Source of the DNA: Arthrobacter saudimassiliensis
Lineage (GTDB): Bacteria; Actinomycetota; Actinomycetes; Actinomycetales; Micrococcaceae
Length of the DNA: 64,000 nt
NCBI GenBank assembly: GCA_900016675.1
Contig: LN483070.1
Span: 1,798,001 to 1,862,000, forward strand
Direction of reading: 5' to 3'
Position 1 is the stretch's first letter. The number at the start of each line of letters is the position of its first letter. Shown in pieces: positions 59,503 through 64,000 of this stretch. The position numbers and the translations under genes were made by a program. A model generated the notes under the pieces. The model was not told the origin of the DNA, made no database searches, and saw only the letters and a list, made by a program, of their open reading frames with translations.

Positions 59503-59582
59503 GGCCGAGGTGCACCGTGACCATGATTGACACCGCTGCACAGCTGCCGCCGGTGCCCTTCCACCGCAGGAGAACGCGACCC

Positions 59583-60152
59583 ATGGCCCTCGGCCCCTCC
59601 GTGACGGATGATGCGCTTGGCAGCGCGTTCCGTGACGGCGACGAGGCGGCCCTGGCCGAGGCGTACCGGCGTCATGCGCCCCTCATCCGGGCGCTTGCCA
59701 TCCGGCGGCTGGGCGACACCGGTGCAGCGGCGGACGACGCCGTCCAGGAGGTCTTCATCCGCGCCTGGCGCTACCGCGGCGGCTACCGCCCCGAGGCGGC
59801 ATCGCTGGCGGGCTGGCTGGTGGGCATCACCCGCAACGTCGCCGCCGACCTGTCCTCCGCGCGGATGCGGGAAGCGGACGCCATCGACACCGTGGCCGGC
59901 GAACCGCCGCGTGCCCCCGACGTCGAGTCGGATCCGGACCGGGTGGCCGACCGGCTGGTGCTCGAGGCCGAACTGCACCGGCTGGGCGATCCCCAGGGGG
60001 CGATCCTGCGTCTGGCCTTCCACGAGGACCTGACGCACCAGCAGATTGCCCACCGGCTCCGGCTGCCCCTCGGCACCGTCAAGAGCCACATCCGACGAGG
60101 ACTGATCCAGCTGAGGCAGCGATTGGAGGCCAGCGATGCAACACCTGCATGA
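59583..60152 (+). CDS. ECF-family RNA polymerase sigma factor
   Basis: The 189-residue product has region 2 (LIRALAIRRLGDTGAAADDA, then VFIRAWRYRGGYRPE) and region 4 (DLTHQQIAHRLRLPLGTVKS and a helix-turn-helix ending HIRRGLIQLRQRL). The ATG at 59583 is chosen because AGGAGA lies 9 nt upstream and the family begins there; an upstream GTG (59517) would add 22 residues. The stop overlaps the anti-sigma start by 17 bp, so the two are coupled and probably autoregulated. Confidence 0.93.
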   Translation: MALGPSVTDDALGSAFRDGDEAALAEAYRRHAPLIRALAIRRLGDTGAAADDAVQEVFIRAWRYRGGYRPEAASLAGWLVGITRNVAADLSSARMREADAIDTVAGEPPRAPDVESDPDRVADRLVLEAELHRLGDPQGAILRLAFHEDLTHQQIAHRLRLPLGTVKSHIRRGLIQLRQRLEASDATPA

Positions 60153-60996
60153 GGAAACGCTGTCCCTCCTGGCCCTGGGCGAACCCGCCTCCGCCGAGGA
60201 GCAGGCCCATCTTGACTCCTGCCCGCACTGCGCCGGTGAACTCGCCGCCTTCAGCCGCGTGGTCGCCGTCGGCCGGTCCTCCGTCCCCGGCGGCAGCGGC
60301 CTGCCCGCCGACGACTACCCGCCCTCCTCCGTCTGGGAAGGGATCCACCGGACCCTGAACCTGTCCGACGCCGTCCGGGAGGACCCCGCGCAGCGCGGCC
60401 GGCCGGCCGATCCCGGCGTTGCCGCCGATCCGGCCGCCGATTCCGACGCTGCGGCCGATGACGCCGCCGTCGTCGACCTGCAGGCCGGGCGACGCGGGGC
60501 GCGGCCAGGGCGGGCCGGCGGCAGCGGACCCGCCGGGGCCACGGCGCGGCCGGGCCCGGGACGCCCGGCACGCGGACAGCGCCGCTGGCTGCCGGCCGCC
60601 GCGGCCGCCGCCGGCCTGGCCGGCGCAGCCGTCTGGGGCACGGTGCAGGTCCTGGACCGGGGACCGGAGACCCTGGCCGCGGCCGACCTGCAGCCGCTGC
60701 CGGCTTATCAGGAGACCGGCAGCGCCGAAGTGGATCGGCTGCCTGACGGGCGCCGTGAGCTGGTGGTCCGGGCCAGCGGGACCGACGCCGCCGGCTACCG
60801 CGAGGTGTGGCTCCTGGCTCCGGACGCACAGTCGATGGTCAGCCTCGGCACGATGGAAGGCACCGAGGCGCGCTTCCCGCTGCCGGACGACCTCGACCTG
60901 GACAGCTACCCGGTCGTCGACATCTCCGATGAGCCCTTCGACGGCAACCCCGCGCATTCCGGCGACTCGATCCTTCGCGGCGAGCTGGAGCTCTAG
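60136..60996 (+). CDS. RskA-like anti-sigma factor
   Basis: The 286-residue protein has an N-terminal zinc anti-sigma domain with His25, Cys29 and Cys32 (HLDSCPHC), a low-complexity Ala/Asp linker, one membrane helix (WLPAAAAAAGLAGAAVWGTV, about 153-172), and an extracytoplasmic RskA-type domain ending DISDEPFDGNPAHSGDSILR. It should hold the ECF sigma at the membrane and release it on an outside signal. GGAGG precedes the ATG. Confidence 0.92.
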   Translation: MQHLHEETLSLLALGEPASAEEQAHLDSCPHCAGELAAFSRVVAVGRSSVPGGSGLPADDYPPSSVWEGIHRTLNLSDAVREDPAQRGRPADPGVAADPAADSDAAADDAAVVDLQAGRRGARPGRAGGSGPAGATARPGPGRPARGQRRWLPAAAAAAGLAGAAVWGTVQVLDRGPETLAAADLQPLPAYQETGSAEVDRLPDGRRELVVRASGTDAAGYREVWLLAPDAQSMVSLGTMEGTEARFPLPDDLDLDSYPVVDISDEPFDGNPAHSGDSILRGELEL

Positions 60997-60999
60997 CCC

Positions 61000-61638
61000 G
61001 TGCCCGCCGCGGCCGTCCGGGAACGGGCGGCGGAGCTCCTGCCGGCCTGGTGGGACCGCCTGGCGGCCGAATTCGCCCGCGTGGAGCCGCATGCCTTCGC
61101 CGCGCTCAGCACGGGCCAGCGGCTGCAGGGCATCGAACTGCGCTTCGACCACTCCGGCCAGGTGCGCAGCCTGGGCCGCGGCCGGGCGTCGGCGGCCTGG
61201 ACCGGCTTCTGGGGCTACCCCGCCCCGGCCGTGGCGGGTGCGGCCCTGACCGCGGCGGCCCTGACGGGGTGGGCGCCCGCAGCGCTGTCCGTCTCCGCCC
61301 TGGTCCTCCTGGCGGCCCTGCTGTTCATCCGCAACCTGCAGGGCGCCGTCATCGCCGTCGGCTGCGCGGCCTCCGCCGTATTGCTGGTGTGGTTCAGCAC
61401 GCCCCGGGCCGCCGCCGTCGCGTGCCTGGTCCTGGGGCTGGCCCTGCTGGTCGGTGCGGTGCGGGACTGGTTCAAGGTCCTGCGGGTCCACCTGCGCCCG
61501 GGGACGCCCCACGCCTCGGATGCGTGGATCCTCGCCCGGCGCACGCGGTTCCCGGCCGCTGGCTGGCTGGCCCTCTTCGCGGCGGTGATCGCCGCGGGAT
61601 GGGCCGGAGCCGTCCTGGCTTATCTGCACAGCGTCTAG
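61000..61638 (+). CDS. M50B-like membrane protein lacking HExxH (pseudo-protease)
   Basis: The 212-residue protein resembles, from memory, the C-terminal two thirds of the actinobacterial M50B metallopeptidase family: TGQRLQGIELRFDHSGQVRS, WTGFWGYPAPAVAG, VRDWFKVLRVH and DAWILARRTRFPAAGWLALF. The zinc HExxH helix, which should precede HAFAAL, reads RVEPHAFAAL (His31), and the first membrane helix is missing. It starts 3 bp after the anti-sigma stop (GTG). Without HExxH it cannot be a zinc protease. Whether it is a decaying gene or a neofunctionalised partner is open. Confidence 0.72.
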   Translation: MPAAAVRERAAELLPAWWDRLAAEFARVEPHAFAALSTGQRLQGIELRFDHSGQVRSLGRGRASAAWTGFWGYPAPAVAGAALTAAALTGWAPAALSVSALVLLAALLFIRNLQGAVIAVGCAASAVLLVWFSTPRAAAVACLVLGLALLVGAVRDWFKVLRVHLRPGTPHASDAWILARRTRFPAAGWLALFAAVIAAGWAGAVLAYLHSV

Positions 61639-61687
61639 GGCGGCCGCCCCTGCCGCCCTGTCGCCCTCCGGGCGGAGGGCCGGGGAC

Positions 61688-62098
61688 TCAGGCCGGGAAG
61701 GTCACCCTGAGTTCAAGCCGGTGCTGGCCGTCCGGAAGCTGCGAGAAGACCGCCTGCCCGGCCATCCCGGCCAGCTGCCCGGTGCCGGAGCCGGGAATGA
61801 TGTGCCCGGAACTAGCCGTCGCTACTCCTTCGGCCAGGCCCCAGTGCTGGATCACCACGGTGCCCTCACGGCCGGCGATCCGCCCGGCGAAGACCTCCGA
61901 GGCCACGTAGCCCGCGCCGACGGCGTTTCCGGCCATGATCAGGTCGGCGACCGAGGTTCCCACGATGTCGCCCTCGAAGATCTTTCGGGCGCGGACGGTG
62001 GACAGCTCGCTGTTGGTTCCCTCCACCTGGTAGGCGGTCGGTTCCCACTCCGAGACTTCAAAATCGGCGACAATCTGCACTTCGGTTCCCTCGGTCAT
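61688..62098 (-). CDS. DUF3224 domain-containing protein
   Basis: The 136-residue protein matches the DUF3224 barrel: ADFEVSEWEPTAYQVEGTNS, a KIFEGDIVGTSVADLIMAG turn, and GRIAGREGTVVIQHWGLAEG. The family has no assigned reaction. The start at MTEGTEVQ (62098) opens the domain. It is convergent with the M50B-like gene and divergent from the GT87 gene. Confidence 0.85.
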   Translation of the reverse strand: MTEGTEVQIVADFEVSEWEPTAYQVEGTNSELSTVRARKIFEGDIVGTSVADLIMAGNAVGAGYVASEVFAGRIAGREGTVVIQHWGLAEGVATASSGHIIPGSGTGQLAGMAGQAVFSQLPDGQHRLELRVTFPA

Positions 62099-62219
62099 CC
62101 CTCCAGTATTCCGTGTCCCGCCCCTGATTGCATTCCGCGCGCTGCCCGCCGGTAGCCTTGTCGCTGTACCTGCAGCCGAATCTGCAGGTATTTCCGCGTC
62201 TAAGGAGAGCCGTCCCCGC

Positions 62220-63473
62220 ATGTCCGCTGAACCGACTCCGGTTTCCTTCCTTCGCCGCCGGTCCGTGCTGTGGCCGGCCTTCCTGCTGGTGCACGGCGGC
62301 ATCCTGGCGGTGCTTGCGCCGATGATGCTTTCCGGGGACGTGCTCAGCGACGTGCGCTTCTACCGGGAGTGGGCCTTCGACGCGCTGCAGGGCGAACCGC
62401 GGGGCATCGTCTCCGACTGGGTCTACCCGATCGGGGCCCTGGTACCCATGCTGCTGGCCGCGCTGGGCGGCTGGGGCGGGTACATGTTTGCCTGGTTCCT
62501 GCTCTTCGCCGGCCTGAACGCCGCCGCGTTCGCGCTGCTGACCGCCCGGCAGACCCCGCGCAGGACGGCGGCGGCGTACTGGTGGCTGGCGGCGACGGCG
62601 CTGCTGGGCCCGGTGGCCGTGGGCCGCATCGACGGGCTGACGGTTCCGCTGGTCATCATCGCCCTGCTGCTCCTGGAACGGCGTCCGGTCGCGGCGTCGG
62701 CGCTGCTGGCGGCGGCAACGTGGATCAAGGTCTGGCCGGCCGCCGTCATCCTGGCCCTGCTGGTGGCCTGGCGCCGGCGGCTGACCCTGCTGGCCACCGG
62801 CGCCGCGGTGTCCGCCCTCATCGCCGCGGCTGTCACCGCGGCAGGCGGCCTGCGCCACCTGCTGAGCTTCATCGGCGCGCAGGGAGACCGCGGAATGCAG
62901 CTGGAAGCCCCCTTCACCACCCCCGGCCTGTGGCAGGCCATCCTCGGACGCTCCGACGCGCACATCTTCGAGGACGTGGTGATCAATACCCGCGAAGTCC
63001 GCGGCGCGCTCGGCGAACCGGTCGCCGCGCTGATGAGCCCGCTGCTCGCCGCGGCCGCCGTCGCCGTCGCCCTGCTGCTCATCTGGGCACTGCGGCGCGG
63101 CGTGCCCGAACGGGAACTGATCGCCGCCGGCGCCCTGGCCCTGGTCAGCGCCTTCATTGTCTTCAACAAGGTCGGCTCGCCGCAGTTCATGCTCTGGCTG
63201 GTGGCCGTCACCGCCGTCGGGCTGGCCTGGGAGGGCCGCACCTGGCGGTTTCCCGCCTGGCTGATGCTCGGCGTGGCCGCGCTGACCACCCTGGTCTACC
63301 CGCTCTTCTACCAGGCCCTGTACGAGGACCTGAACACCGCCGTCGCCGCGGCGCTGACCGTGCGCAACGCCGCCCTGCTGGTGCTCTTCGGCTGGGCGCT
63401 GGCGCGGATCGTCTCCCTGGCCCGGCAGGCGCGGGTCAGCGGACCCGCAGCTCTCCCGGCGCGGGATCGGTGA
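62220..63473 (+). CDS. GT87 family polyprenyl-phosphate mannosyltransferase-like membrane protein
   Basis: The 417-residue protein has about ten membrane helices and the GT-C pattern, with an acidic loop SDVRFYREWAFDALQGEPRG near residue 40 (Asp of the GT-C type) and ATWIKVWPAAVI later. GT87 enzymes (DUF2029) transfer mannose from polyprenyl-phosphate mannose to lipoglycans or phosphatidylinositol mannosides. AAGGAGA precedes the ATG. The 3' end overlaps the convergent MptA/B-type gene by 38 bp. Confidence 0.85.
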   Translation: MSAEPTPVSFLRRRSVLWPAFLLVHGGILAVLAPMMLSGDVLSDVRFYREWAFDALQGEPRGIVSDWVYPIGALVPMLLAALGGWGGYMFAWFLLFAGLNAAAFALLTARQTPRRTAAAYWWLAATALLGPVAVGRIDGLTVPLVIIALLLLERRPVAASALLAAATWIKVWPAAVILALLVAWRRRLTLLATGAAVSALIAAAVTAAGGLRHLLSFIGAQGDRGMQLEAPFTTPGLWQAILGRSDAHIFEDVVINTREVRGALGEPVAALMSPLLAAAAVAVALLLIWALRRGVPERELIAAGALALVSAFIVFNKVGSPQFMLWLVAVTAVGLAWEGRTWRFPAWLMLGVAALTTLVYPLFYQALYEDLNTAVAAALTVRNAALLVLFGWALARIVSLARQARVSGPAALPARDR

Positions 63474-64000
63474 GCTTCTTCCGGAACAGGGTCTTGGTCT
63501 TCGGATCCAGGAAGATCAGGTAGAGGGCGAAGGCCAGGGCCGTCACCACGGCGATCTGCCGGGCGGCGGAGAGGCTGAACTCGAAGTAGGGCCAGATGTC
63601 CAGCTGGTCGCTGATCGCGTACACCATGAAGAAGGACACGATCAGGTAGAGCGTCTTGGCCTGCCAGTCGCTGCGGATGCCGGTGACGGCGAACAGGGGA
63701 ATCAGCCACACCACATACCAGGACTGGATCATGGGAGCCAGGAACACGATGGCCGCGAAGGCGAGCGTGAGCCGGCGCACCAGCCTGCCGTGGTCGCCCA
63801 CGAACATGAGCCAGACCACGATCGCCACGGACGCGATGCGTCCGACGCTGTGCACGACGTCGGCCATCCCCCAGCCCGGCAGGCCCACCGAGTTGCCCAG
63901 GGTCGCCACCACCAGTCCGAGGAACCCGACCGGCGCGTACCAGATCCAGACGCTGCCCGGGGTGCTCAGGGCACCCACCCAGCCGAAGCCGAAGCCGTTG
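63436..64000 (-). CDS. MptA/MptB-like alpha-1,6-mannosyltransferase (partial, 5' end outside window)
   Basis: About 188 C-terminal residues are present and the frame runs off the window edge. They show several membrane helices and the FLAPMIQSWYVVWLIPLFAV segment typical of polyprenyl-phosphomannose-dependent MptA/MptB enzymes. These build the alpha-1,6-mannan core of lipomannan. The neighbouring GT87 gene supports a lipoglycan role. Which of MptA or MptB cannot be told from this end. Confidence 0.78.
   Translation of the reverse strand, partial: NGFGFGWVGALSTPGSVWIWYAPVGFLGLVVATLGNSVGLPGWGMADVVHSVGRIASVAIVVWLMFVGDHGRLVRRLTLAFAAIVFLAPMIQSWYVVWLIPLFAVTGIRSDWQAKTLYLIVSFFMVYAISDQLDIWPYFEFSLSAARQIAVVTALAFALYLIFLDPKTKTLFRKKLTDPAPGELRVR

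Overview
The window is a 64 kb stretch of a high-GC actinobacterial chromosome. Gene content and order point to the Micrococcaceae (Arthrobacter and relatives). The evidence is the actinobacterial blocks nadD-rsfS, proB-proA, rplU-rpmA-obgE-rne, ileS-folC-DUF4233-ndk and tig-clpP1-clpP2-clpX, together with a T-box before ileS, a mycothiol-linked Rv2466c-type oxidoreductase, LGFP repeats and an MptA/B-type mannosyltransferase. I see no rRNA, IS element, prophage, integrase or CRISPR array, so this is mostly core genome with a few accessory patches.

Layout. 1-1.8 kb: the 5' part of a KstD-like flavoprotein, then two tandem tRNA-Ala(GGC) genes with a clear promoter and terminator. 1.8-14.6 kb: one long minus-strand housekeeping series (phosphatase, rsfS, a tail-anchored Ala-rich protein, nadD, a small membrane protein, proA, proB, obgE, rpmA, rplU, rne). 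15-17.6 kb: a VKOR-type membrane protein, a PRISE-type reductase and a stand-alone maltokinase-cap protein. 17.7-23.5 kb: ndk, DUF4233, folC and ileS behind a translational T-box. 23.6-28.7 kb: an SDR, small proteins and valS. 28.8-33.9 kb: the Rv2466c-like protein, clpX, clpP2, clpP1 (with a ClgR-like box) and tig, then divergent tRNA-Pro and tRNA-Gly. 34.3-47.4 kb: a Nei-type glycosylase, rpiB, a secreted LGFP metalloprotease, pepN, an OsmC protein, a small MscS-type channel, a truncated globin, two thioesterases and ettA. 47.4-49.3 kb: a DUF6993-like protein, an SSB paralogue and an unknown. 49.7-57.5 kb: a complete kdpFABCDE potassium locus with an extra 27-codon ORF in front. 57.6-64 kb: tRNA-Arg, then DUF4397 protein, class F sortase, ECF sigma, anti-sigma and M50B-like relic, followed by DUF3224, a GT87 enzyme and the 3' part of an MptA/B-type gene.

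The most interesting parts are four. (1) The kdp control region holds three copies of an 11-bp-periodic tandem motif (CGTTTGG-N4-CGTTAGG) that fits an OmpR/KdpE-type operator, followed by a translated-looking 27-codon ORF. (2) The 57.9-61.6 kb cassette joins a predicted surface protein, a sortase with no visible catalytic Arg, a sigma/anti-sigma pair and an apparently inactivated M50B protein. (3) The LGFP metalloprotease is a compositional mosaic with repeats that alternate between two types. (4) The ileS leader has a readable T-box and a perfect 7-bp helix over the Shine-Dalgarno sequence. All calls come from reading the sequence and from recalled family knowledge; no database search was possible.
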